This document shows, in pieces, positions 1-8,187 of a DNA stretch of 64,000 nucleotides; the stretch's first letter is position 1, and every line of letters starts with the position of its first letter. The translations under genes and the position numbers were made by a program. The stretch spans positions 744,001 to 808,000 of the forward strand of contig JAXMCW010000003.1 in the NCBI GenBank assembly GCA_046349155.1, given 5' to 3'. Source of the stretch: Alsobacter sp046349155. Lineage in GTDB: Bacteria > Pseudomonadota > Alphaproteobacteria > Rhizobiales > Beijerinckiaceae. A model generated the notes under the pieces. The model saw nothing but the letters and a program-made list of their open reading frames with translations, ran no database searches and was not told the DNA's origin.

Positions 1-709
1 GCTGGTCGATGATGCCGCGCATGGCGCGCGCCTCGAGGTCGACGCGGGTGAAGCTCTGGATGACCGGGACATTGCCCAGCGCGTCGGAGGCGTGCTCGGC
101 GAGGCTCGAATGGAACTTCTCCACCGTGCCCTGCATGGTCTCCGTCTTGCGCAGCACGGCCGTGGTGAGGACCGTGAAGACGACGAGGAGCGCGAGAAGC
201 AGGGAACCCAACTGCCAGTTGATGAAGAGGCTCAGCGGAAGCAGCACGACCAGCGACACGAAGGACGCGAAGTGCTCGCGGAAAAAGGACAGGATCAGGC
301 TCTGCATCCCGCCCGCCCCGTCGAGCATCACCTTGAGCACGCGCCCGGAATGGGTGCTGGCGTGGAAGGAGAGCGGCAGGGTCAGCACGTGCTCGAAGAA
401 GCCCGCCATGATGGCGAGCCGCCGGCGATGCGAGAGACGGTCGGCATGCAGCGCGACCAGCACGCCGCCGCCGATGGTGAAGAGCCCGAATCCGACCCAG
501 GCGGCGGCGAGCGGCAGCAGGTCGGAGAACCGCGGCGGCACGCCGGTCGCCTGGGCGCGCGAGAGCAGGTCCACGATGCGCCCGAACAGCACGGGCTCGG
601 CGAACTGCGCCACGGCCAGGGCCACGTTGGCGAGCGCCAGCACGACACCAAGCGGAATGTCCGGCCCGAGCTGCCGCAGAACGCGCAGGTAAAGTCGCAC
701 GAACTCCAT
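1..709 (-). CDS. ndvA: Cyclic beta-1,2-glucan ABC exporter (NdvA/ChvA), N-terminal part
   Basis: This is the first 236 residues of an exporter-type ABC protein that runs off the left edge, so only the membrane domain is visible. Translation from the ATG at 709 begins MEFVRLYLRVLRQLGPDIP and contains the segment AEPVLFGRIVDLLSRA near residues 37-52. This segment and the order of hydrophobic segments match NdvA/ChvA, which moves cyclic beta-1,2-glucan from cytoplasm to periplasm in rhizobia. The last visible part, with KTETMQGTVEKFHSSLAEH, is the coupling-helix region before the later membrane helices. The ATP-binding domain is outside the window. The frame stays open, so there is no sign of damage. 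A general MsbA-like exporter is the alternative. Confidence 0.8.
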   Translation of the reverse strand, partial: MEFVRLYLRVLRQLGPDIPLGVVLALANVALAVAQFAEPVLFGRIVDLLSRAQATGVPPRFSDLLPLAAAWVGFGLFTIGGGVLVALHADRLSHRRRLAIMAGFFEHVLTLPLSFHASTHSGRVLKVMLDGAGGMQSLILSFFREHFASFVSLVVLLPLSLFINWQLGSLLLALLVVFTVLTTAVLRKTETMQGTVEKFHSSLAEHASDALGNVPVIQSFTRVDLEARAMRGIIDQ

Positions 710-861
710 TCAGGCGATCCCCGGGCGGGCCGGGACACACGCCCGGCCGAGCGCGGTGAACATCGCCTTAACCGATCCTTCAGCGGGCTTGCCTAGGCTG
801 CCCCACGCGGGAGCGTTCACCTTCGGCGCGCCGTGGTCCCGTCTTTCCGGAAATTGCGTCA

Positions 862-1629
862 ATGGATTTTGCAACCTCGGTCGGCCTCCTCATCGGCGTC
901 GGTGTGGTGTGCACCCTGATCCTGCTGGGCGGCAGCTTTTCGCTGTTCTACGACATTCACGCGGTGATCGTCATCGGGGGTGGATGCACGGCTGCGACGA
1001 TCATCCGGTTTCCCTTCTCCGGTCTGGTCCACGGTTTCCCCATGGGCCTGAAATACGCCTTCACGATGCGCAAGATGCATCCGCGCGAGCTGATCGACGA
1101 GATCACCAAGATCGCCGACACCGTGCGCCGCAGCGGCCCGATGGCGCTGGAAAACGTGCAGGTCGACGACGCCTTCCTTGCCCAGGGCATCCGCTTCATC
1201 GCCGACGGCTATGACCGCGACTTCATCCGGGACACGATGGAGCGCGACCGCGACAATTTCTGCCAGCGGCTGGAGGAAGGCCAGAAGATCTACCGCCACA
1301 TCGGCGACGCCGCCCCCGCCTGGGGCATGATCGGCACGCTCGTCGGCATGGTGCAGATGTTCGCCAACATGTCCGATCCGTCCAAGCTCGGCCCCTTCAT
1401 GGCGGTCTCGCTGCTCGCCACGCTCTACGGCGCGCTCGTCGGCAACCTGATCTGCCTGCCGATCGCGGACAAGCTCCACCTCAAGCTCGAGGAGGAGGAC
1501 ATTTCCCGCACGCTCATCATCGACGGCATCCTGCAGATCCGCGACGCCAAGAGCCCGACCGTGGTGCGCGAGATGCTGATGGCCTACCTGCCGGACCACC
1601 ACCGGCACGAGATGGCCGAGGCGGCCTGA
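862..1629 (+). CDS. motA: Flagellar motor stator protein MotA (PomA-like)
   Basis: A 255-residue ion-channel stator subunit, the usual length for PomA-type MotA. Two membrane helices lie near residues 7-27 and 32-50, then comes a cytoplasmic loop of about 100 residues rich in charged positions (for example RDFIRDTMERDRDNF, 119-133), and then two helices near 152-170 and 180-201. Pro152 in APAWGMIG and Pro200 at the end of helix 4 sit where the conserved prolines of MotA lie. It should form the inner-membrane proton or sodium channel with MotB encoded 15 bases downstream. No other flagellar gene is in view, so its exact motor is unproven; an ExbB/TolQ role is less likely because of the large cytoplasmic loop. 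Confidence 0.88.
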   Translation: MDFATSVGLLIGVGVVCTLILLGGSFSLFYDIHAVIVIGGGCTAATIIRFPFSGLVHGFPMGLKYAFTMRKMHPRELIDEITKIADTVRRSGPMALENVQVDDAFLAQGIRFIADGYDRDFIRDTMERDRDNFCQRLEEGQKIYRHIGDAAPAWGMIGTLVGMVQMFANMSDPSKLGPFMAVSLLATLYGALVGNLICLPIADKLHLKLEEEDISRTLIIDGILQIRDAKSPTVVREMLMAYLPDHHRHEMAEAA

Positions 1630-1644
1630 CGGGGACCCCGGGCC

Positions 1645-2472
1645 ATGGCGCGCAAGAAGGGCGGACATGCCGGCGGCCATGGCGGCTGGTTCGTCACATT
1701 CGCCGACCTGATGGCGCTGCTGATGAGCTTCTTCGTGATGCTCACGGCCATGTCGACGCAGGACCAGAAGAAGCTGCAGATCGTCGCGGGCTCGATGCGC
1801 GACGCCTTCGGAACCCAGCGCGAATCCCGCCTCTCGGGCATCGTGGAATCGGACGGCATCCCCGTCCGCCCCAACCTGAAGAACATCAAGAAGGCGCCGC
1901 CCGAACAGGGCTCGGACTTCACCGCGCCCAGCCAGTTCGACCGTCCCGACGAGGGCGTCGCCGTCACCTCCTTCGACCGCGCCTTCGCGCTGGCTGCCGT
2001 CTCGCTGCGCCAGGCCATGCAGGACATGCCGGAGATCACGGAGATCTCCAAGAACGTGGTGATCGAGGAGAGCAAGGACGGGCTCAACGTCTCCATCGTC
2101 GACCAGGACGGCCGCTCCATGTTCCCGGAGAACTCGCGCGAGCCCTATGAGCGCACGCGCAAGATCCTGGAGAAGCTCGCCCCGGTGATCCGCCGCCTGC
2201 CCAACCGCATCCAGATCACGGGCCACACCTCGGCCCAGCGCCCGGGATCGCGGCCGGGCTGGACCTCGTGGGACCTCTCGGTGGGCCGGGCGGCGGCGGT
2301 GCGCGAGATCCTCGCCAATTCGGGCATTCCGGACGACCGCTTCGCCGCCGTGATCGGCAAGGCCGATTCCGACCCCAGCTTCCCGGACAATCCCTACCTG
2401 CCGGCCAACCGGCGCGTGCAGATCACGCTGCTGAAGGAAGCCCCTCCGCTGCCCATCGGGACGAAGTTCTGA
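1645..2472 (+). CDS. motB: Flagellar motor stator protein MotB with OmpA peptidoglycan-binding domain
   Basis: A 275-residue partner of MotA. A short basic His/Gly-rich N-terminus precedes a single membrane helix, WFVTFADLMALLMSFFVML (15-33), in which Asp21 is the ion-binding residue expected for MotB/PomB. A linker of roughly 140 residues leads to an OmpA-like domain with RIQITGHTSAQR and the C-terminal NRRVQITLL, which anchors the stator to peptidoglycan. The ATG lies 15 bases after the motA stop, so the two are cotranscribed. The long linker and PomB-like OmpA motif suggest an unlinked stator set outside a flagellar cluster. Confidence 0.88.
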   Translation: MARKKGGHAGGHGGWFVTFADLMALLMSFFVMLTAMSTQDQKKLQIVAGSMRDAFGTQRESRLSGIVESDGIPVRPNLKNIKKAPPEQGSDFTAPSQFDRPDEGVAVTSFDRAFALAAVSLRQAMQDMPEITEISKNVVIEESKDGLNVSIVDQDGRSMFPENSREPYERTRKILEKLAPVIRRLPNRIQITGHTSAQRPGSRPGWTSWDLSVGRAAAVREILANSGIPDDRFAAVIGKADSDPSFPDNPYLPANRRVQITLLKEAPPLPIGTKF

Positions 2473-2609
2473 GGCGCGACAGCCTCGACCCTGCCGCAGC
2501 CGTCGGGACGACGTTGCGAGGCACATCCCCTTGGCCGGACCCGGTATGGCCTACGCGCCCCAACTCCGCACGGACCAGGGGCTGGGTCGCGCCGCGCAAG
2601 GAAGTGGGG

Positions 2610-3227
2610 CTACTTCTTCGCCGCAGCCTTCTCCACCGCCTGGCGGAAGGGCCCCGCGAGCGCCTCTTCCGTCAGCGGGCCGATCTGCTTGTAGGCGATG
2701 GTGCCGTCGGGCGCGATGACGAAGCTCTCCGGCACGCCGTAGACCCCGAAGTCGATTCCGGTGCGTCCGTTCACGTCCGTCCCGATCGCCGAGAAGGGGT
2801 TGCCGAGGGCAGTGAGGAACTTCAACGCGTTGTCCGGCTGGTCCTTGTAGTTGATGCCGACGAGCCGCACGCCCGGCATGGCCGCGACCTTGGACAATAG
2901 CGGATGTTCCTCGCGGCAGGGCGCGCACCAGGAGGCCCAGACGTTGACGACGGTCACGCCGCCCTTGAGGTCTGCGCTGGCGAGGCCCGGAACAGGCCTG
3001 CCGTCGCGCAGGGCCCCCTCGAGCGCCGGCAGCGAGAAGCCCGGCACGGGCTTGCCGATCAGGGCCGAGGGCAGGGCCGAGGGATCGCCCGCGAACAGGC
3101 GGACGAGGAAGAGGCCCGCCAGGGCGGCGAAAAGCAGCAGGGGCACGAGCACGACGAACCGGCGCGGGCGGGCGGGCTCGGGCACGTCCGGGATGTCGGG
3201 GCGGGTCTGCGAGGCCGGCGCCGTCAT
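2610..3227 (-). CDS. ccmG: Cytochrome c biogenesis thiol-disulfide reductase CcmG (DsbE)
   Basis: A 205-residue membrane-anchored thioredoxin. After a Pro-rich cytoplasmic start there is one membrane helix (about 24-44) and then a periplasmic thioredoxin fold with the active site WASWCAPC (Cys101 and Cys104). CcmG keeps the haem-binding cysteines of apocytochrome c reduced for haem ligation by the Ccm system. Its ATG overlaps the stop of ccmD as ATGA at 3224-3227, so it is translated in the same operon as ccmD and ccmC. ccmA, ccmB and ccmF are not in the window. Confidence 0.92.
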   Translation of the reverse strand: MTAPASQTRPDIPDVPEPARPRRFVVLVPLLLFAALAGLFLVRLFAGDPSALPSALIGKPVPGFSLPALEGALRDGRPVPGLASADLKGGVTVVNVWASWCAPCREEHPLLSKVAAMPGVRLVGINYKDQPDNALKFLTALGNPFSAIGTDVNGRTGIDFGVYGVPESFVIAPDGTIAYKQIGPLTEEALAGPFRQAVEKAAAKK

Positions 3228-3397
3228 GCCTGTGCTCCCGCCGAGCGGCGCCGGGCGCCACGGGCCTCGAGCCTCGCCAGCGCGGCTTTCTGCGCCCGGT
3301 AGTCGAGCGCGGCGCGGGCGACCAGCCCCGCCACGGTGAGGCCGGCCAGCACATAGGCCGCCAGGATAAATCCCGCGTGATCGCCCAGCGCGCTCAT
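3224..3397 (-). CDS. ccmD: Haem exporter protein CcmD
   Basis: A 57-residue single-helix protein beginning MSALGDHAGFILAAYVLAGL, with one membrane segment at about 9-30 and a basic cytoplasmic tail containing ARLEARGARRR. CcmD stabilises the CcmC-haem-CcmE complex. The call rests on size, topology, the typical HAGFILAAY start and position: its ATG overlaps the ccmC stop (ATGA, 3394-3397) and its stop overlaps the ccmG start. The sequence itself is poorly conserved in the family. Confidence 0.88.
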   Translation of the reverse strand: MSALGDHAGFILAAYVLAGLTVAGLVARAALDYRAQKAALARLEARGARRRSAGAQA

Positions 3398-4158
3398 GCG
3401 CCGGCTCCCGTCTCGAGGGCCGCGCCCGCCGGGGCCGCCTCGCCCTGGGCGGCCAGCAGGCCGAGCGTGCGGACGCGGCGGCGCAGGATCTCGTTGCGCA
3501 TCCCCGCGAGGTGCAGCGTCACGAAGAGCAGGCTCGCCCCGAGCGCCATGACGAGCAGGGGCCAGAGCATCGCCGGATCGATGGTCGGGCCGCCCATGCG
3601 AAGGACGCTCGCGGGCTGGTGCAGCGTGTTCCACCAGTCCACCGAGAACTTCACGATGGGGATGTTGACGAACCCCACCAGCGTGAGGATGGCGACCGCG
3701 CGTCCCGCCCGGATCGGGTCCTCGATGGCGTTCCACAGCGCGATCACGCCGCAATACATCAGGAAGAGCACGAGAACCGAGGTGAGGCGGGCGTCCCACA
3801 CCCACCACGTGCCCCACATGGGCTTGCCCCAGAGCGAGCCGGTGGCGAGGCAGAGCGCCGTGAAGGCGGCCCCGAGCGGCGCGGCGGCCTTGGCCGAGAC
3901 GTCGGCCAGGGGGTGCTTCCAGACCAGCGTGCCGATCGAGGACAGCGCCATGATCGAGTAGCAGGCCATGGCGAGCCAGGCCGAGGGCACGTGGATGTAC
4001 ATGATCTTCACCGTCTCGCCCTGCTGGTAGTCGGCCGGGGCGACGGCAAAGGTCATGTAGAGGCCGGCGGCCAGCAGCACGGCGGAGAGCCCGGCCAGGA
4101 CCGGGATCAGCCGGCCGGCCCAGCCCAGGAAGACGGTGGGGTTCGCGAGGCGCCACAT
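3394..4158 (-). CDS. ccmC: Haem exporter / handling protein CcmC
   Basis: A 254-residue integral membrane protein with six hydrophobic helices and the tryptophan-rich haem-handling motif WGTWWVWDARLTS near residue 117. CcmC loads haem on CcmE during cytochrome c maturation in the periplasm. I chose the ATG giving MWRLANPTVFLGW because CcmC proteins start close to the first helix; an in-frame ATG 36 bases upstream would only add a polar tail. It heads the ccmC-ccmD-ccmG operon, the three genes joined by four-base overlaps. Confidence 0.92.
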   Translation of the reverse strand: MWRLANPTVFLGWAGRLIPVLAGLSAVLLAAGLYMTFAVAPADYQQGETVKIMYIHVPSAWLAMACYSIMALSSIGTLVWKHPLADVSAKAAAPLGAAFTALCLATGSLWGKPMWGTWWVWDARLTSVLVLFLMYCGVIALWNAIEDPIRAGRAVAILTLVGFVNIPIVKFSVDWWNTLHQPASVLRMGGPTIDPAMLWPLLVMALGASLLFVTLHLAGMRNEILRRRVRTLGLLAAQGEAAPAGAALETGAGA

Positions 4159-4230
4159 GGAAGCTTTCTTAGTGCCTCCCCCGTCCGGCGACAATGCGGC
4201 GGGTCAACGGATCCCGGCCGCCTGGCATGG

Positions 4231-5823
4231 TCAGTGCCGGAAGTGGCGGTGGCCGGTGAAGACCATGGCGAGGCCCGCCTCGTCCGCGGCCCTGACCACT
4301 TCGTCGTCGCGCATCGAGCCGCCGGGCTGGATGACCGCGGTCGCGCCGGCCTCGGCGGCGGCGAGCAGGCCGTCGGCGAAGGGGAAGAAGGCGTCGGAGG
4401 CCACGACCGAGCCCTTGGCCAGGCTCTCCGGCAGGCCGGCCGCGCGGGCGGCCTCGGCCGCCTTCCAGGCGGCGATGCGCGAGGAATCGACGCGGCTCAT
4501 CTGGCCCGCGCCGATGCCGACCGTGGCGAGGTCGCGGGCATAGACGATGGCGTTCGACTTGACGTGCTTGGCGACGCGGAAGGCGAACGCGAGATCGGCG
4601 AGCTCGCGGGCGCTCGGCGCGCGCTTGGTCACGACCTTGAGCTCCATGTCGTCGACGACCGCGTTGTCGCGCGACTGGGCCAGGAAGCCGCCGGCCACGG
4701 TGCGCACCGTCAGGCCCTCCGCCCGCGGGTCCGGCAGGCCTCCCGTCAGCAGCAGGCGCAGGTTCTTCTTGGCGGCGACGAGGGCGACGGCCTCCTCGTC
4801 GGCGTCGGGGGCGATGATCACCTCGGTGAAGATCTCCACGATGGCGCGCGCCGCCTCGGCGTCGAGCCGGCGGTTCAGCGCCACGATGCCGCCGAAGGCC
4901 GACACGGGATCGCAGCGCAGCGCCTTGGCATAGGCCTCGGCCAGCGTCGCGCCCTGGGCCACGCCGCAGGGATTGGCGTGCTTGATGATGGCGACGGCCG
5001 CGCCCGCGGCGGGATCGAACTCCGCCACGCATTCGAAGGCAGCGTCGGTGTCGTTGATGTTGTTGTAGGAGAGCTGCTTGCCCTGCACCTGCCGGGCCGT
5101 GGCCACGCCCGGGCGGAACTCCGCCGTGCGGTAGAAGCCGGCGCTCTGGTGCGGGTTCTCGCCATAGCGCATCGGCTCGGCGAGCCGGCCGCCCAGCGCG
5201 CGCCAGACGGGCGTGGTTTCGCCGATCTCGCCCATCAGCCAGGTCGAGATCGCCGCGTCGTAGGCCGCCGTGCGGGCATAGGCCTTGGCGGCCAGGCGGC
5301 GGCGGCTGCCCAGCGTCGTGGAGCCGCCCGTGGCCCGCAACTCGCCCAGGATCGGCTCATAGTCCGCGGTGTCGACCACCACGGCGACGTCGCCGTGGTT
5401 CTTGGAGGCGCCCCGGATCATGGCGGGGCCGCCAATGTCGATGTTCTCGATGCAGTCCTCGAAGCCGCGGCCGGCGGCCAGCGTCTCCTCGAAGGGGTAG
5501 AGATTGACGACCAGAAGCTCGATGGGCGCGATGCCGTGCGCCAGCATGGCGGCCTCGTGCTCCGGATTCTCGCGGATCGCCAGGAGCCCGCCGTGGATCT
5601 TGGGATGCAGGGTCTTCACCCGCCCGTCCATCATCTCGGGAAAGCCCGTCTCGTCGGAGACGTCGCGGACGGGAAGCCCCGCCTCGGCCAGGGCCTTGCG
5701 GGTGCCCCCGGTCGAGATGAGCGTGACGCCCATCTCGTGCAAAGCCCGGGCGAAGGGGACGAGGCCCGTCTTGTCGGACACCGAGAGGAGGGCGCGGGTG
5801 ACGCGGCGCAGGTCGCTGGACAT
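4231..5823 (-). CDS. purH: Bifunctional AICAR formyltransferase / IMP cyclohydrolase PurH
   Basis: A 530-residue enzyme for the last two steps of purine synthesis, AICAR to FAICAR to IMP, in the cytoplasm. The N-terminal cyclohydrolase (MGS-like) part starts ALLSVSDKTGLVPFAR and contains LISTGGTRKAL; the C-terminal transformylase part contains KHANPCGVAQG, KSNAIVYARD and AFFPFADGLL, ending FTGHRHFRH as in PurH. The start at 5823 is set by a good ribosome site (GGAAGG) and by family alignment. The upstream open frame of 80 more codons is fortuitous. It is divergent from ecm with about 210 bases between them. Confidence 0.95.
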   Translation of the reverse strand: MSSDLRRVTRALLSVSDKTGLVPFARALHEMGVTLISTGGTRKALAEAGLPVRDVSDETGFPEMMDGRVKTLHPKIHGGLLAIRENPEHEAAMLAHGIAPIELLVVNLYPFEETLAAGRGFEDCIENIDIGGPAMIRGASKNHGDVAVVVDTADYEPILGELRATGGSTTLGSRRRLAAKAYARTAAYDAAISTWLMGEIGETTPVWRALGGRLAEPMRYGENPHQSAGFYRTAEFRPGVATARQVQGKQLSYNNINDTDAAFECVAEFDPAAGAAVAIIKHANPCGVAQGATLAEAYAKALRCDPVSAFGGIVALNRRLDAEAARAIVEIFTEVIIAPDADEEAVALVAAKKNLRLLLTGGLPDPRAEGLTVRTVAGGFLAQSRDNAVVDDMELKVVTKRAPSARELADLAFAFRVAKHVKSNAIVYARDLATVGIGAGQMSRVDSSRIAAWKAAEAARAAGLPESLAKGSVVASDAFFPFADGLLAAAEAGATAVIQPGGSMRDDEVVRAADEAGLAMVFTGHRHFRH

Positions 5824-5978
5824 GGATGGGCCTTCCTTTCGCCGTCCCGGCGGCATCGGGCGCGCGATAGCACGAAGCGAAGGGGGGCGAAACCCGTCGA
5901 AGGGCGCAGCGGGGGCCCCGTCCACGGCTCGCCCTACCATTGGACCATTGAGGCCGCCCCCTGCCGCTTGCATTGTCA

Positions 5979-5993
5979 TGCTGCAATGCAGCA
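5979..5993 (+). promoter_or_regulatory. Putative EMC operator in front of ecm (perfect palindrome)
   Basis: The sequence TGCTGCAATGCAGCA is palindromic around its central base and lies 41 bases before the ecm start codon. A weak promoter, TTGAGG (5948) with 17-base spacing to CATTGT (5971), would place the operator at the transcription start. An identical 15-mer is present at 11002, and related sites precede mcl2, mcd, ccr and mch. The core CTGC-N3-GCAG resembles the site reported for PhaR-type regulators. Function is inferred. Confidence 0.6.
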
Positions 5994-6034
5994 GACTTCG
6001 TGGCCGGAGCCGGCGCACGGACGGGAGAGGTCGC

Positions 6035-8005
6035 ATGCGGGACAAGCCCTGGATCTTCCGCACCTATGCGGGGCACTCGACGGCCACGGAGTCCAACAGG
6101 CTCTACCGCTCGAACCTCGCCAAGGGCCAGACGGGCCTCTCGGTGGCCTTCGACCTGCCGACCCAGACGGGCTACGATCCCGACCACGTGCTGGCGCGCG
6201 GCGAGGTCGGCAAGGTCGGCGTGTCGATCGCGCATCTCGGCGACTTCAGGGCCCTGTTCCAGGACATCCCGCTCGCGGAGATGAACACCTCCATGACGAT
6301 CAACGCCACGGCTCCCTGGCTGCTGGCGCTCTACGTGGCGGTGGCGGACGAGCAGGGCGCGGCGCGCGGCGCGCTGCAGGGCACCACGCAGAACGACCTC
6401 ATCAAGGAATACCTGTCGCGCGGCACCTACGTGTTTCCGCCCGGGCCGTCCATGCGGCTCGTGAAGGACGTGATCCTCTTCAGCACCGCCGAGATGCCGA
6501 AGTGGAACCCCACCAATGTCTGCTCGTACCACCTGCAGGAGGCGGGAGCGACGCCGGTCCAGGAGCTCGCCTTCGCGCTCGCCACCGCCATCGCGGTGCT
6601 CGACGAGGTCAAGGCTTCCGGCGTCTATTCCGACGCGGCCTTCGGCGAGGTGGTGGCGCGCATCTCCTTCTTCGTGAACGCGGGCATGCGCTTCGTCACC
6701 GAGCTGTGCAAGATGCGGGCGTTCACCGAGCTGTGGGACGAGATCACCCGCGAGCGCTACGGCGTGGCCGACGAGCGTCAGCGCCGGTTCCGCTACGGCG
6801 TGCAGGTGAACTCGCTGGGGCTCACCGAGCAGCAGCCCGAGAACAACGTCTACCGCATCCTGATCGAGATGCTGGCGGTCGTGCTGTCCAGGAGCGCCCG
6901 CGCCCGCGCCGTCCAGCTGCCGGCCTGGAACGAGGCGCTCGGCCTGCCGCGGCCCTGGGACCAGCAATGGTCCCTGCGCATGCAGCAGGTGATGGCCTAC
7001 GAGACGGACCTGCTCGACTACGGCGACCTCTTCGACGGCTCGGTCGAGATCGCCCGGAAGGTCGGCGAGCTGAAGGAGGCCGCGCGGGCCGAACTCGCCG
7101 TGATCGAGGCCATGGGCGGCGCCATCCCCGCCGTCGAGAGCGGCTACATGAAGCGCGCGCTCGTGGAGAGCAATGCCCGGCGCATCGCGGCCATCGAGGC
7201 CGGCGAGGAGGTCGTGGTGGGCGTCAACCGCTGGCGCGAGACCGAGCCCTCGCCCCTGACGGCGGGGGAAGGCTCGGTTCTCACCGTGCCGGAGCACGTG
7301 GAGACCGAGGCGGTGCAGCGCATCCGCGCCTGGCGGGACGGGCGCGACGCCCGCGCCGTCGGGGCTGCGCTGGCGTCCCTCGCGGAGGCCGCGCGGGAGG
7401 GCCGCAACGTCATGGAGCCCTCGATCGCCTGCGCCAAGGCCGGCGTGACCACGGGCGAATGGGGCGAGGCGCTGCGCGACATCTTCGGCCAATACCGCGC
7501 GCCGACCGGCGTCACGGTGGAGACGCGCACGGCGGAGGCAGAGCGCGAGGTGCGACTGATGGTCGCAGATCTCGCCACGGCGCTCGGCGAGACGCCGCGG
7601 ATGGTGGTCGGCAAGCCCGGCCTCGACGGCCACTCCAACGGCGCCGAGCAGATCGCGCTGCGGGGTCGCGACGTCGGCTTCGACGTCACCTACGAAGGCA
7701 TCCGGCTCACCCCGGCCGAGATCGTCGAGCAGGCCAGGGCGCGCAAGGCCCATGTCGTGGGCCTCTCCATCCTGTCCGGCTCGCACGTGCCGCTGGTGCG
7801 CGACGTCATGAACCGGATGCGCGCGGAGGGACTGGGCCACATCCCCGTGGTGGTGGGTGGCATCATCCCGCCCGACGACGAGCTCGTCCTGCGCAATATC
7901 GGCGTGAGCGCGGTCTACACGCCCAAGGACTACCGCATGGACGAGATCATGACCGACATCGTGCGCATCGTGGCGCGCCGGGCGCCGGCCCTGGAAAGCG
8001 CCTGA
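6035..8005 (+). CDS. ecm: Ethylmalonyl-CoA mutase (MeaA-type, coenzyme B12 dependent)
   Basis: A 656-residue single-chain B12 mutase. The N-terminal half has the MeaA-type opening DKPWIFRTYAGHSTATESNR and the substrate-domain segment LSVAFDLPTQTGYD. The C-terminal B12 domain has the cobalt-ligating motif DGHSNG with His533, in the setting GKPGLDGHSNGAEQ. Length and opening match the ethylmalonyl-CoA mutase branch rather than classical methylmalonyl-CoA mutase, which is longer and begins differently. It converts (2R)-ethylmalonyl-CoA to methylsuccinyl-CoA, the step after Ccr in the EMC pathway. The ATG at 6035 (MRDKPWIF) was chosen by family start and the upstream GGGAGAGG. A hairpin follows the gene. 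Confidence 0.9.
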   Translation: MRDKPWIFRTYAGHSTATESNRLYRSNLAKGQTGLSVAFDLPTQTGYDPDHVLARGEVGKVGVSIAHLGDFRALFQDIPLAEMNTSMTINATAPWLLALYVAVADEQGAARGALQGTTQNDLIKEYLSRGTYVFPPGPSMRLVKDVILFSTAEMPKWNPTNVCSYHLQEAGATPVQELAFALATAIAVLDEVKASGVYSDAAFGEVVARISFFVNAGMRFVTELCKMRAFTELWDEITRERYGVADERQRRFRYGVQVNSLGLTEQQPENNVYRILIEMLAVVLSRSARARAVQLPAWNEALGLPRPWDQQWSLRMQQVMAYETDLLDYGDLFDGSVEIARKVGELKEAARAELAVIEAMGGAIPAVESGYMKRALVESNARRIAAIEAGEEVVVGVNRWRETEPSPLTAGEGSVLTVPEHVETEAVQRIRAWRDGRDARAVGAALASLAEAAREGRNVMEPSIACAKAGVTTGEWGEALRDIFGQYRAPTGVTVETRTAEAEREVRLMVADLATALGETPRMVVGKPGLDGHSNGAEQIALRGRDVGFDVTYEGIRLTPAEIVEQARARKAHVVGLSILSGSHVPLVRDVMNRMRAEGLGHIPVVVGGIIPPDDELVLRNIGVSAVYTPKDYRMDEIMTDIVRIVARRAPALESA

Positions 8006-8012
8006 CGCGAAA

Positions 8013-8044
8013 CGGCCCGCCAGGGCGGGTGTCCCGGCGGGCCG
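8013..8044. terminator. Hairpin between convergent ecm and mcl2
   Basis: A perfect 9-bp stem, CGGCCCGCC (8013-8021) and GGCGGGCCG (8036-8044), with a 14-base loop lies eight bases past the ecm stop. There is no T run, so it may end transcription only weakly or act as a 3-prime mRNA stabiliser. The genes on both sides converge here. Confidence 0.55.
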
Positions 8045-8187
8045 ATGCGTGTCGGAGCTGAAAAGCGCGGGTGAAACAGACTGAGACGAAATGGCTTGAC
8101 GGGATCGGATCGTAGGGATCGTCCGTCAATTTTTGCCAAACGTCATTTGGGGACTTGCCGAAACAGGAACAGTCGGGCGCTGACGCC

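Noticed and set aside
1..709. Truncated ndvA as a pseudogene
   Set aside because: The frame is open to the window edge, so the truncation is due to the window and not to the genome.
3511..8061. A 1516-codon open frame on the forward strand
   Set aside because: It runs antisense to ccmC and purH and through ecm in a wrong frame. Its composition (runs of His, Arg, Gly, Asp) is that of a GC-driven shadow, and real genes with clear motifs cover the region.
8128..8150. Inverted repeat CCAAA/TTTGG near TTTTT as a terminator of mcl2
   Set aside because: The T run lies before the hairpin on the forward strand and as A residues after it on the reverse strand, so the geometry does not fit termination in either direction.
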